Positions 47,271 through 56,900 of a stretch of 64,000 nt of DNA are shown here, piece by piece. Numbering within the stretch: position 1 is the stretch's first letter; every line of letters starts with the position of its first letter. Both the position numbers and the translations under genes were made by a program. The notes under the pieces are model-generated. The model was given only the letters and a program-made list of their open reading frames with translations. It did no database searches and had not been told where the DNA came from. This stretch comes from Micavibrio_C sp046294845 (GTDB lineage: Bacteria; Pseudomonadota; Alphaproteobacteria; Micavibrionales; Micavibrionaceae), in assembly GCA_046294845.1 (NCBI GenBank), contig JBKBNU010000001.1:1-64000 (forward strand), in the 5' to 3' direction.

Positions 47271-48737
47271 TTAAGGACGTGGCTCGAAACGGTCGTTACG
47301 GAAGGCTTCTTCAGCTTCCGGTACAGCGAAGTTTGACAGGAATTCCTGCGCGTTCATCGGTGCCGAACCCGCCGACAGGCTGACACGGAAAGGTTGTTCC
47401 CCTTGGGCCGCCGCATAGAAATCAACACCTGCGCCCGGCTGTACAACCGCTTGCGGGTCAAGGCGGCAATCAAAATTAAGGTTCGTTGGTGTTTCCGTGA
47501 CATAACAGCTGCCAATCGAGACTGGCTTTGCAGGTGCCGCCTCAACAGGGGCAGCAGCGGCAGATATTTCTGCTGGTGCCGCAGGGACAGATGCAGGTAC
47601 TTCGGTGACTACCGGTGCGACCACACGCTCTTGCGGTACATAGTTCTTTTGGGCTTCTGCCAAAGTAGTATCCAGTGAATCTGCTGTATTGAGCTGCAAT
47701 CCGGGCAATTCACCCTGCAAACGCTCCAGCGTTGCGGCATCGGCATCAGCCACCGGCAGCTGAATGACATCGCCTGCCCTTACAAAGTCCGGATCGGGAA
47801 TGTTGTTGAGAGCAGCTATCTCTTTGACCTTGGCCAGAACTTCACCGGCTGTGGCATCGGAACCCAGCACATCGCTGGCCACGTGCCAAAGATTGTCGCC
47901 TTTTTGTAATGTATATTCCGCAATGTAGTCCTGTGTCGCCGGTACAGCCGCTACGGGTGCTACTTCAGCAGGCGCTTCAACGCCAGCTGCGGGCTCGACG
48001 GAGGCGGCTGCCTCGGGAGTTGCCGCTGCGGCAAAATCACTTGCCGGCGCCAAGGCAGCATTAGGCGCTGCTACAGGCATATCAACAGCAGGCGGTGTCG
48101 CCATCATCTCGCTAACAGCAGACAAGCCGAGAGCCGTTAGCATACTGACACCAAAAGCGATTTTGGCACCTTTCGAATGATTGACGGTTTTGAGCATATC
48201 GCGCCAGCTGAAGGCCGGAACATCCTGCCCCGCTGCTTTCAAAGCTTTACGCTGACCGAAATAATCATTGAGACCTGCACCCAAGCCCGCAACAAAGCCG
48301 CCTACAGCCATCAATGCGGTTGCCGGAGCAACAGTCGCAAGCACGGTCATACCGCCACCCATCAGGGCCGCGCGTGATGTCATTATATTTTTTGCAAGCG
48401 CTGCGAAGCTAAAAGCCGGAACATCCTGCCCCGCAGCCTTCAAGGCTTTACGTTTAATAAAGTAATCAACACTACCGGCAGCAGCCATAGTCGCAAGACC
48501 TGTAATCGCTATCGTGGCTATGGCAGGTGCACCCACCCACGCAGCCGTAGCGGCAGCGGCCGATTTCACGACCATCACAGAACCCACGCCCGTGGCCATA
48601 CCCAGAACGGCCGCCACAGCATTCCTGCGCCTTGCGCCGGCAACAGGATCGGTTTCCCGGCGGCCCAGAGGAGCAATCGTGGCGCTTTGCGCCGGATCTG
48701 GGGAACGTTCAACAGACGGAACCGATAGAGATCTCAT
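47271..48737 (-). CDS. LysM domain protein with an internal repeat
   Basis: A protein of about 488 residues. The first half has hydrophobic, Ala-rich segments and an internal duplication, 'YFIKRKALKAAGQDVPAFS' and 'YFGQRKALKAAGQDVPAFS' about 70 residues apart. An Ala/Pro/Glu-rich linker follows, then a LysM domain ('YTLQKGDNLWHVASDVLG', near 275-292), which binds peptidoglycan. AGAGGA lies about 10 bases before the start at 48737, although ATG at 48746 or GTG at 48779 are possible. The C-terminus has two Cys residues ('IGSCYVTE', 'NFDCRLDP'). It probably sits at the cell wall. Confidence 0.72.
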   Translation of the reverse strand: MRSLSVPSVERSPDPAQSATIAPLGRRETDPVAGARRRNAVAAVLGMATGVGSVMVVKSAAAATAAWVGAPAIATIAITGLATMAAAGSVDYFIKRKALKAAGQDVPAFSFAALAKNIMTSRAALMGGGMTVLATVAPATALMAVGGFVAGLGAGLNDYFGQRKALKAAGQDVPAFSWRDMLKTVNHSKGAKIAFGVSMLTALGLSAVSEMMATPPAVDMPVAAPNAALAPASDFAAAATPEAAASVEPAAGVEAPAEVAPVAAVPATQDYIAEYTLQKGDNLWHVASDVLGSDATAGEVLAKVKEIAALNNIPDPDFVRAGDVIQLPVADADAATLERLQGELPGLQLNTADSLDTTLAEAQKNYVPQERVVAPVVTEVPASVPAAPAEISAAAAPVEAAPAKPVSIGSCYVTETPTNLNFDCRLDPQAVVQPGAGVDFYAAAQGEQPFRVSLSAGSAPMNAQEFLSNFAVPEAEEAFRNDRFEPRP

Positions 48738-48781
48738 AGTACACATATCCTCTGGTCTTAAAAAATGCGCCGCATTCACAC

Positions 48782-49057
48782 TTAAATATTCTTTTTGACG
48801 ACGGCCCTGTGGGTTATCCCTGCAGGGGGGTAGTCGGCATCCGGCACGGCAATCAAATCCACATGGTCCAAAGCCACCAGACTCTCGATTGTCAGGCTGT
48901 CTACATCTGGCACAGTAACGAAAACAACGTTATCGGCAGCCAAACTGACCTCTTGTCCCTGCACGGCCAGCGCCAGCGGTCCTGCGGGGATAACACCCGG
49001 AACCACCAGAACAATCTGACCCGTGCTGGTCATGACAATATCCATATCCGTAATCAT
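48782..49057 (-). CDS. Hypothetical protein, 91 aa
   Basis: A small Val-rich protein ('TGQIVLVVPGVIPAGPLAL') ending 'RAVVKKNI'. I recognise no family. It lies just ahead of the LysM gene on the same strand, 44 bp from its start, so the two may form an operon. No convincing ribosome binding site is seen. Confidence 0.45.
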   Translation of the reverse strand: MITDMDIVMTSTGQIVLVVPGVIPAGPLALAVQGQEVSLAADNVVFVTVPDVDSLTIESLVALDHVDLIAVPDADYPPAGITHRAVVKKNI

Positions 49058-49257
49058 CGGGGCGCATTCTTACACGAGAATTCAGAATTATGCAAAAAAT
49101 TAATCCTGAACTTGCCTTTTATATATTCAGTGCTTTGGGGATAGATAAGTTAAGAAGAAATTTGCCAGATTCTTTTTCTTGACATAAACAAGCGACTTGA
49201 GTCATTGTCCGCTCGGATTTTTAGACTACTGACCTAACAAATAAGGGTGTCGTAACC

Positions 49258-50445
49258 ATGAAAAAACTTCTGTCTATTCTTGCTCTTTCAACAGCTCTGG
49301 CTGTTCCCGGCGTGGCCAATGCCACAGGCGGTAAAAAACTTTGCCCGGAAACTCCGGAAAACCCGCATGGTCAGTGCCCCACAACACCGACACCCCAGCC
49401 GCAACCAGTCAATCAGAATGTTCATCAGAATAATCACCAGAACGTTCATCAGAACGTAGGCGTTAACCAGTCTACAAATGTAGGTGTAAAACAGGACACA
49501 ACAGTAGGTGTTGGTGTTGGCGTAAAAACAGGTGATAACACCCAGACAACAACTGTAAAAACAGGCGATACACATGTAGGCGTTAAAACCGGCGACACGA
49601 ATGTTGGCGTTCGTACAGGTGATACACATGTTGGCGTCAAGACAGGCGATACAACAGTGAATACCGGTGATACCGTTGTTAAAACCGGTGACACCACAGT
49701 GAATACCGGCGACACCACAATCGTAGATAAATCAAAGACAGAGCAAAATGTCGTTGATAATTCAACCAATGACTCCAATGCCATTTCCGGTTCCCAGTCC
49801 CAGGCCTCCGGCAACAATGTAAACTTCAACAGTGTTTACAAAGCTGCCGCCAACCGTGCTGCCCCTGATGCCGCCGCTGTTATCGGTGATGGTACATGTA
49901 AAACAGGTGTATCGATCTCTTTGGGTGTTGGCACACTGGACACCAACGTTGGTGGTTCTGTAGCCTTCAACACGGGCTGGAACGAGAAATGTGCCGATCA
50001 TGAGCTGAAACGCCTTGAGAAAGCTGCTGATGCTGATCGTGAATTCGCTCTGCGTAACTCTGGCGATCCGATCAATCAGGCTTTGGCCCACGAGCAAGCC
50101 CGCCAAAACAGCGCTGCTTATGATGGCGCCTCTTCAGCTCTGGAAGGCCGTATCAACGAGATGTCACAAAACGGCCAGCCGGTTGAAGTCAAAGAAGGCC
50201 AATGGCATAAGCTGGGCGGCTTTAACGTTGTTATCCGCAAACAGCCTGTTGTGACGGTAACACCGCCTGCTCCAGCACCTGCCGTTGATTGCAAAGCCAT
50301 CATCGAGCAATATATTGCTGCCTCCAAAGCCACAACAACCCCAGCACGCAAGCCTGCCGCGAAACCGGCAGCGCCCAAACCTGCGGTTGATACCTGTGGT
50401 CCACAAGTAGAAGCGGCCCTGAAAGCCCACGGCCTGAAGCCTTAA
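49258..50445 (+). CDS. Secreted protein with TGDT tandem repeats
   Basis: A 395-residue protein with a clear signal peptide ('LLSILALSTALAVPGVANA'). Residues about 50-160 are low-complexity: Asn/His/Val repeats ('NQNVHQNNHQNVHQNVGV') then tandem 9-residue units of the form (K/R)TGDTxVGV, a pattern like a beta-helix or amyloid-like stack. A module at about 214-280 ('CKTGVSISLGVG' and 'WNEKCADHELKRLEKAADADREFALRNSGDP') also occurs in the lipoprotein gene that follows. The C-terminus is Ala/Pro/Lys-rich with a few Cys residues. AAGGG lies about 9 bases before the start. The product is probably exported; its role is unknown. Confidence 0.78.
   Translation: MKKLLSILALSTALAVPGVANATGGKKLCPETPENPHGQCPTTPTPQPQPVNQNVHQNNHQNVHQNVGVNQSTNVGVKQDTTVGVGVGVKTGDNTQTTTVKTGDTHVGVKTGDTNVGVRTGDTHVGVKTGDTTVNTGDTVVKTGDTTVNTGDTTIVDKSKTEQNVVDNSTNDSNAISGSQSQASGNNVNFNSVYKAAANRAAPDAAAVIGDGTCKTGVSISLGVGTLDTNVGGSVAFNTGWNEKCADHELKRLEKAADADREFALRNSGDPINQALAHEQARQNSAAYDGASSALEGRINEMSQNGQPVEVKEGQWHKLGGFNVVIRKQPVVTVTPPAPAPAVDCKAIIEQYIAASKATTTPARKPAAKPAAPKPAVDTCGPQVEAALKAHGLKP
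49558..49725 (+). repeat. Tandem 27-bp coding repeats
   Basis: Degenerate units of nine codons, (K/R)-T-G-D-T-x-V-G-V and shortened variants, run in a row within the gene at 49258. They differ at synonymous positions, so the array is old rather than a recent expansion. Confidence 0.7.
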
Positions 50446-50469
50446 TCTTTCACAGAGACTTTATGAATT

Positions 50470-50502
50470 AACCCCCGGGCCAGCATGTTCCGGGGGTTTT
50501 TC
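50470..50502 (+). terminator. Terminator after the repeat protein
   Basis: Stem AACCCCCGG / CCGGGGGTT followed by TTT, 25 bp past the stop codon at 50445. Confidence 0.8.
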
Positions 50503-50584
50503 ATGATAGTTTTTATTGACATAATAATATATTCAGAGTAACCTGCCTGCCATAATTAAAACCGTAAAAGACGGGTGTGCATAT

Positions 50585-51202
50585 ATGAACTGGTCTCTTA
50601 AACCCTATTTCAGACAAATAACGACTGCGGGCGCGCTTGGCGGTGTGATTTTCCTCGGTGGTTGCGCAACCGTTGTAAACCCTCCCCCCGAAAGCTGCAT
50701 GGGTGGTGGTGGTGTCTCCGTTTTGGGTGTCGGCGTCAGAAATGTCGGCTTCGATGAAAAATGTGCCGCCTATCAAAAAGAACGCCAAACCCGCGAAGCC
50801 GATATCAGCCGCGCGCAAACCCTGCTGCAGAAACCAAACGATCCGGTTGCAAACGCGCTGGGGATGTTGCTGAGCCTTGAACTCAGCCCCGATGCCCGCA
50901 AGCAGCTGGTCAAACGCATGGATGGCCAAGAGATATCGGTTAAACCCGAGACATTAATCGGCCTGCTGACAGCACCTACGATTAATAGCCAGTATGTAGG
51001 TTACCAACTTTATGCAGCGTCTTCGGATGAGATCAAGGCACAAGTCGACCAACAGCTTAAAGAGAAGAATATCGATATAACAAAACTCTCGCTCACGACA
51101 GGGCAGAGATCAGAAACTGTTACCACAACCAAATGCCAACGTGAGCGTGTAGGAAATGAGATCATCCTTCACTGCCCGGCAGCCCCCGCCAATAAGCCTT
51201 AA
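50585..51202 (+). CDS. Lipoprotein sharing a module with the upstream repeat protein
   Basis: A 205-residue protein with a lipobox 'FLGGC' (Cys27), so it is lipidated and membrane-anchored. Residues about 38-95 ('CMGGGGVSVLGVGVRNVGFDEKCAAYQKER...KPNDPVANAL') match the module of the preceding protein in order and spacing (Cys, GVS, GVG, [ND]EKCA, [GN]DP). The repeat region is absent here. The C-terminal half is polar with two more Cys residues. It is 140 bp after the repeat protein and separated from it by a terminator, so it has its own promoter or depends on read-through. Function unknown; partnership with the repeat protein is inferred. Confidence 0.72.
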   Translation: MNWSLKPYFRQITTAGALGGVIFLGGCATVVNPPPESCMGGGGVSVLGVGVRNVGFDEKCAAYQKERQTREADISRAQTLLQKPNDPVANALGMLLSLELSPDARKQLVKRMDGQEISVKPETLIGLLTAPTINSQYVGYQLYAASSDEIKAQVDQQLKEKNIDITKLSLTTGQRSETVTTTKCQRERVGNEIILHCPAAPANKP

Positions 51203-51215
51203 AAGCCTACTCGGA

Positions 51216-51575
51216 TCAAAGCCCTTCGGGCGCCCCTTCTTTGAGAGTATTTCCCAAAGATAAACCCGCAGATAATAGTTTCTTTGTTTCGAAGACTTCC
51301 TTGAGCATAGCTTCCTGAAGTTCCAGTCTTAGGCTGATAGCAGCCAGAATTTCGATCATTTGCCTTTGAATATCACCAAACTCCTGTTGCTGCCGATTAA
51401 GTTCCAGCAGAAGCATGGTTTTACGCTCATCCTCACGGTGATGATCCTTGAACAGATCATGAATACGGTGAAGTTCGCGCTCCTGTGAATTGAGCAACTG
51501 TCTGTTACGGTCAGCGCTCTGCGCGATATGTTCGTATAAAGGAATAATCTTTTCGTCCGGGCCGTCTTGATCCAT
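51216..51575 (-). CDS. Coiled-coil hypothetical protein, 119 aa
   Basis: A small, charged, Gln/Glu/Arg/Leu-rich helical protein ('NRQLLNSQERELHRIHDLFKDHHRED', then 'LLLELNRQQQEFGDIQRQMIEILAAISLRLELQEAM') with heptad patterning over most of its length. No signal or membrane helix is seen. It converges with the lipoprotein gene, 13 bp apart. I recognise no family. Confidence 0.62.
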   Translation of the reverse strand: MDQDGPDEKIIPLYEHIAQSADRNRQLLNSQERELHRIHDLFKDHHREDERKTMLLLELNRQQQEFGDIQRQMIEILAAISLRLELQEAMLKEVFETKKLLSAGLSLGNTLKEGAPEGL

Positions 51576-51731
51576 CTACATCCTCTTGAATTTCAGGCTC
51601 AGCATTAAATAATGCGGCAGTCCTACTTTCATAATACAGGAATGTAGCGTGATAACGCCGCAGTTACGATGGATAGGTAACGGCGCATTGGTATGGATGA
51701 AAACTAGACCTTGGTATGGGATTGAGGGGCG

Positions 51732-52376
51732 CTAGATATCCTTCATCAGACTGCCATCTTCGGCAACCTTGACCCCTTCAAGACGTCCACTGATATCCTT
51801 GATATCATCGGTGATGGGCCGGACAGAATTATCCTTACCCACACCACCGAGCTCTTCATTAACACGACGGCCAGACATGATGTTTTTGCCACCTTGAACC
51901 ATCTCGATAATTTTTAGAGCCCTTTTATAAGCTTCCTGATATTGCTCGCTGGAAATTTCACGAATCATCTCGGTCAGTTCTTTGTCAATACTAACCATGT
52001 GCTCATAATACTGCTTCACCTTGCCGGGTAGATAGATAAAGACAGCATCAATATGCTCAAGCTCCTCTACCGTCAGTTGTGTCTCGCTGAGAACTTCGTG
52101 AAGTTTGTGGAGCTGGCCACTCAGGGCCTTGTACCGCTCAAGCTTTTCACTATCGTTACGATCACCGTTTTTCAGTTCGGCATCAACTTCTTTAATACGT
52201 TTTAATGTCGCCTGACTAGCATGATACAGTTTGCGCGTCACAATCTTGTGCAGGGTGATATAATAACCCATTGTGACATTCATACATTCCATTGTCAGGT
52301 CGGGATCAAGAATTGTATCTCCGTGCCCTGATGATTTTTTCGAACCAACTCCCCGATCTTCTTGCTGCTTTGTCAA
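51732..52376 (-). CDS. Helical hypothetical protein, 214 aa
   Basis: A soluble, mostly helical protein with charged heptads ('ATLKRIKEVDAELKNGDRNDSEKLERYKALSGQLHKLHEVLSETQ'). It lies 156 bp upstream of the other coiled-coil gene on the same strand. I recognise no family. The two neighbours may work together, but nothing in the sequence shows a role. Confidence 0.62.
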   Translation of the reverse strand: MTKQQEDRGVGSKKSSGHGDTILDPDLTMECMNVTMGYYITLHKIVTRKLYHASQATLKRIKEVDAELKNGDRNDSEKLERYKALSGQLHKLHEVLSETQLTVEELEHIDAVFIYLPGKVKQYYEHMVSIDKELTEMIREISSEQYQEAYKRALKIIEMVQGGKNIMSGRRVNEELGGVGKDNSVRPITDDIKDISGRLEGVKVAEDGSLMKDI

Positions 52377-52565
52377 TTCGCTTACTCACTCTTAGTTGTA
52401 GTCATTACACAGAAAATACGTGCGCCCAGTTCCAGTTTAGGCTACGCGCCTTAATGCATTATAAAGATCATGCCTTTTGAATATGACGGTATTGAATTTG
52501 AGAATAATGCTACCTTTCCGTGCAGAAAAAGGTAATCAGACACCCTAAATAACTACATTTTCTGA

Positions 52566-53933
52566 TTACGGGCCGTTCAGAAGAAAGTGCACGCCAATTG
52601 AAGCCGCAAAGCCCAAGAACAGAACAGGCGTCCATTTCAAATGGGAAAAGAAAGTATAATGACCACGCCCTATGCCCATTAAGGCAACACCGGCAGCCGA
52701 GCCAATCGACAACATACTACCGCCCACACCGGCAGTCAGTGTCACCAGCAGCCATTGGAATTCATCCATATGTGGATCCATGCTCAGCACAGCAAACATG
52801 ATGGGAATATTATCAAAGATTGATGAAGCCAGACCCACAGCGATATTTGTCACGCTGGGTCCAAGGTTATTGTAGAAAAGATCAGACATAAATCCCAGAT
52901 AACCGATATAGGCAAGACCCCCAACCCCGAAAATAATCCCGAAGAAGAACAGCAATGTATCCCATTCGGCGTTCGCTACCTGATTGATCGTATTGAAGTG
53001 GCGATCATTTTTATATTTTTGCATATGCCAGCTTTTAAGCATGAGGATCGACATCCCGGTCATCATCCCGAGGAAAGCAGGCAACCCTAAAACCTGCTCG
53101 AAAGTCACGGCCATGGCAATCGTCCAGATACCCAATCCGATGACAAGCAAAGCACCCGGTTTCATTTCGACCACTTCATTCACAGGATCAGGCTGGCCTT
53201 GAGGGACAAAGAAACTCATGATGATAGCAGGGACAAGGAAATTGACTACAGCGGGAACAAACAAACCCAGAAAATCAAAGAAAGGTATATGACCTGCCTG
53301 CCACACCATCAGGGTTGTGATATCACCAAAGGGGCTAAAAGCACCACCCGCGTTGGCAGCACATACAATATTCACACAGGAAATACTTATAAAACGGCTA
53401 TCCTGACCCCCTACAGCCATAACGACCGTACCCATGACCAGCGCCGTCGTCATATTATCGGCCAGAGGCGACATGAAAAACGCAAGCCACCCCGTAGCCC
53501 AGAACAAGGCCCTTTTGCTCAGGCCCATACGGACAAGCTTGGCCCGCAACGCCAGAAAAACCTTACGCTCTTGCATCACATTGATGAACGTCATCGCCAC
53601 CAGCAGGAAAAGCATCAGCCCCGCATATTCGTTCAGATCATGGGTCACGGCAGCATGCAGATCATCACGCGGGATACCGCGATCCTCGACCATCAGGGCA
53701 ATCAACACCCAGATGATACCCGCCCCCAGCATCACGGGTTTTGATTTACGCATATGTGTAAATTCTTCGAACAGCACCGCGACATAGGTCAGGATAAATA
53801 CAATCAGGCACACAATCGCCAGAGGATGATCGGTCAGGTTAGCCGGATGAACTATATCTTCTGCTGCAAAAGCACCACTTGCATTCATCAGGAATGTCAG
53901 AAAGAACCCCAGACCCAGAAACATATTCCTCAT
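52566..53933 (-). CDS. nhaD: NhaD-type Na+/H+ antiporter
   Basis: A 455-residue inner-membrane transporter with about 11-12 transmembrane segments and, unusually for a permease, a cleavable signal peptide ('GFFLTFLMNASGAFA'), as in Vibrio NhaD. Motifs of the NhaD/ArsB-like (IT) superfamily are visible: 'FMSPLADNMTTALVMG', 'NAGGAFSPFGDITTLMVW' and 'SSIFDNIPIMFAVL'. It exchanges Na+ or Li+ for protons and would help with salt and pH stress. The start at 53933 is chosen because the protein then opens with the signal peptide; the longer frame reaches into the usher gene. Confidence 0.92.
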   Translation of the reverse strand: MRNMFLGLGFFLTFLMNASGAFAAEDIVHPANLTDHPLAIVCLIVFILTYVAVLFEEFTHMRKSKPVMLGAGIIWVLIALMVEDRGIPRDDLHAAVTHDLNEYAGLMLFLLVAMTFINVMQERKVFLALRAKLVRMGLSKRALFWATGWLAFFMSPLADNMTTALVMGTVVMAVGGQDSRFISISCVNIVCAANAGGAFSPFGDITTLMVWQAGHIPFFDFLGLFVPAVVNFLVPAIIMSFFVPQGQPDPVNEVVEMKPGALLVIGLGIWTIAMAVTFEQVLGLPAFLGMMTGMSILMLKSWHMQKYKNDRHFNTINQVANAEWDTLLFFFGIIFGVGGLAYIGYLGFMSDLFYNNLGPSVTNIAVGLASSIFDNIPIMFAVLSMDPHMDEFQWLLVTLTAGVGGSMLSIGSAAGVALMGIGRGHYTFFSHLKWTPVLFLGFAASIGVHFLLNGP

Positions 53934-53968
53934 GAAAGCACCATCCAAAAAATGAAAATTTTCTCGCG

Positions 53969-56900
53969 TTATAGCCCTGTACCATCCCAAACCGTCAGCT
54001 TCATCGTAGCAGGATCCTGTTTTTCCAGTCCCGACGGAAGAATTTCAGCACGGCAATAGGTATTGCGGGCCATCAATGCCTTACACAAGGCATGTGCTTT
54101 GGCCATAGTCATATCCGGAATAGTAGCCCTCAAGGCATGCTTGTTATCTTCGCCCGCAGGATTGGTTTGCGAAAGAGGAACCAGCAATTCAGCACCCCTG
54201 ATATTATTTCCATACAAGGATTTAAGTTTGTACCAGACAAGACTCATCATTGCCCGCGAACTAAATGTGCCAAAATTGAAGACTATGCGATTTTCGCGGA
54301 TAAGGGCAACATCCACGCTCGGATTTTCATTGATGTAGGACTCATAATTTTCGCCGATTACAAGTGGCGTATCAACCTCGCCCTCATCAGCTTGCCGCAT
54401 GAAGATTTTATGGCCGTAAAGCAGGGTGCCGTCATAACCGAAGCTGAGTTTTTCCGGCAGCGGACGGATCAGCCCCGAATTACGGGCATCTTTTTCATCG
54501 ACCATTAGCCAGTAATCGCCCGGATGGATTTTCTGGAACAGGAAGAACCCGTCAAAGGATGTGGCCGCACTCCCTACAAGATTGCCATTAATATCAAAAA
54601 GGTGGAGTCGCAGGTTGCGACCCGAGCGTTCCTTGCCGTTCGGCATCCGTACATAGATTGTGCCATCAAGCTCGCCACCATTATGTACCGGAAATTCAAT
54701 TCGCGCATCATGTCCGGCCCGCGGGCGGATCGAAACACCGGGATTGGCCGAAACATAAAACGGATCAAACAAACTATATTCGTTCAGTTTGACATCGGTG
54801 ATGACATCGCTGGGAAGTTCATAAATAAAGGCTTGTCCGTCTTCATCGGTATTGCCGCCTTTTCTTGTCTGGATAGCCTCAACCAAAGCATCCTGAATCG
54901 GTTCATCCCCTTCGGTGAACATACGGTCACCATCTTTATCGAGGTAAACAAAAGCCGACACCCCGCCCATATCGGAAATCTTCTTACCGGAGAAAGCGAT
55001 CTTGTTATTATCCTCATCATAGGCCAGACCAACATTCGCAGTAATTGTGGCTGTTATATCCCTATTTGTGTTGTACCCCAGCGAAGGTGATAAAGCGAAG
55101 TTGTCGTGATTCCATATGACTTTGGCCTGCATCTGGGTAAAATCGGTATCGGGAATATTTTCAAAAAGAAGTTGTCCATTTACATCTTCCGCCAATCGCC
55201 GCGAAAGATCGAGATTATAAGTATCGATATGCCATTCAGGATGAATCTTATATTCGGTTGTAGCTCTCCATCTTGTCCTTCCCACGCGTCCGCCAAAACT
55301 CGATCTACCTGTCAACTCTTCCGATTCACTTTCCGGCGATTTGGTCAGATTGTGAGTCAGATTATGACTGAAAGAAACAGGCGACAACTGACCTGACCAC
55401 GAGAGCTTACTTTCCTGAATCGATCTGTCATCGGCATTCTCGGTATAACTGGTACTAACGGTATAATTCCCCAGATTAAAATCAAAAATTGTCGGCAAAG
55501 CACCACGGGTAAGAATATCCAGCGTATATTCCGATGGCGCTTTCTGGCCACCATAGAGGCCGTAATCCGCCGATTTGAATGAAGCACCCGCACTAAAACC
55601 TTGCCCAAAAATATTACGCCTTGCCGTAACACTGGATGTAAAAGCACCATCCCAGTCAAATGTCGTACCCGCATTCAATATGGTACCACCCCAATAAGTC
55701 GCACCGCCGCCATGAAAATAGGTTTTTTGATGACCTTCCTGCTGTCCTGTAAAAACGCCACCCTTGACCGATGTATCCATCGTTAGCTGATGTTCGAGTG
55801 TGCCTGCCACGATCGGTACATATTTGTCATGACTATGAGGTGTTTGACGACTCCAGAGAACGGTATCCGAGGCGTTCACAGAAACCTCATACAGATCCTT
55901 GGTTTCGGTCAATTTACGTGGCGTTGAAAAAATTGTGAATTCCTCTTCCTCAATCTCCCCCAAAGGTCCATATTTCAAAAGCCTGAATTTATTCTCACCT
56001 GCCGATAATTGCACATCACGAAAGCGGAATTTACCATCGGCATTCGAAATAACATCCAGATATTGCGACCCACGATAAAGCTCTACGTCCCAGCCGGGGG
56101 CTATATCGCCTTCGATTTCCGTGATGGCATCGGATGTTTCATACGGGTTGCGGTTGGTTGCCCTGAAACCAACACCGCTTTTTTTCCCAACTGCCCCCGG
56201 TACGTTGACAGCCGATATATCGCCAAATTCATATTCACGCGCTTTCATCCGGCCCAATAATTCCGGTTGATCCGACTCTTTCTTAAAAGTTGCGCTTAAA
56301 GTTTGTAAAGCATGCATCTGGTCACCTGAAGTCACCGCCCTGACCGTATGCCCTAAAAGATCGCCACCAATAACCGCATTGTGCGAACGGCTGCGCTTGA
56401 TTTCTCCTGACTGTCCCGCGCGGGAAAAATCATAACTTGTCGAGAAATCTACATTCGGAACACTGACCATACGATAAGGTTCTTCCTGTAAAGGCTGCTC
56501 TACGGGCGGGCGTTTCTGGTTCTTGCGGCGCAAGGCCCGCTCGATACGTTCAACCGCTGGCCATTTATCGGCGGTCACCGCAACATCCAGACGTTGGTAA
56601 CGTAAACTGACATCGCCTTTAAAACCGAAAACCTTGGAAAGCATGGCACTACTGATCAGGATATCGGCATCATCGACCAGAATATCATCTTCGGTCAGAT
56701 TATAGGTTTGACCATCTGCCTCGATCTTCATCGCTGCCCCGTCGAGCATAAATCTGCGATTTTGACGAATAAACCAGCCTTCAGCCTTTTTCTCGAGCGG
56801 CTTTACATCGATCGCGAACTGCGCCACGTTGACAAAATCAAACAACGAAACCAGAACATCATCGCCCTGTTTGATCGCCACCAGCGGCTGATTAAAGATA

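Noticed and set aside
49558..49725. Tandem 27-bp repeat array that might be taken for CRISPR or a VNTR
   Set aside because: The units are in frame, encode (K/R)TGDTxVGV and have no spacers. It is a protein repeat in a secreted gene.
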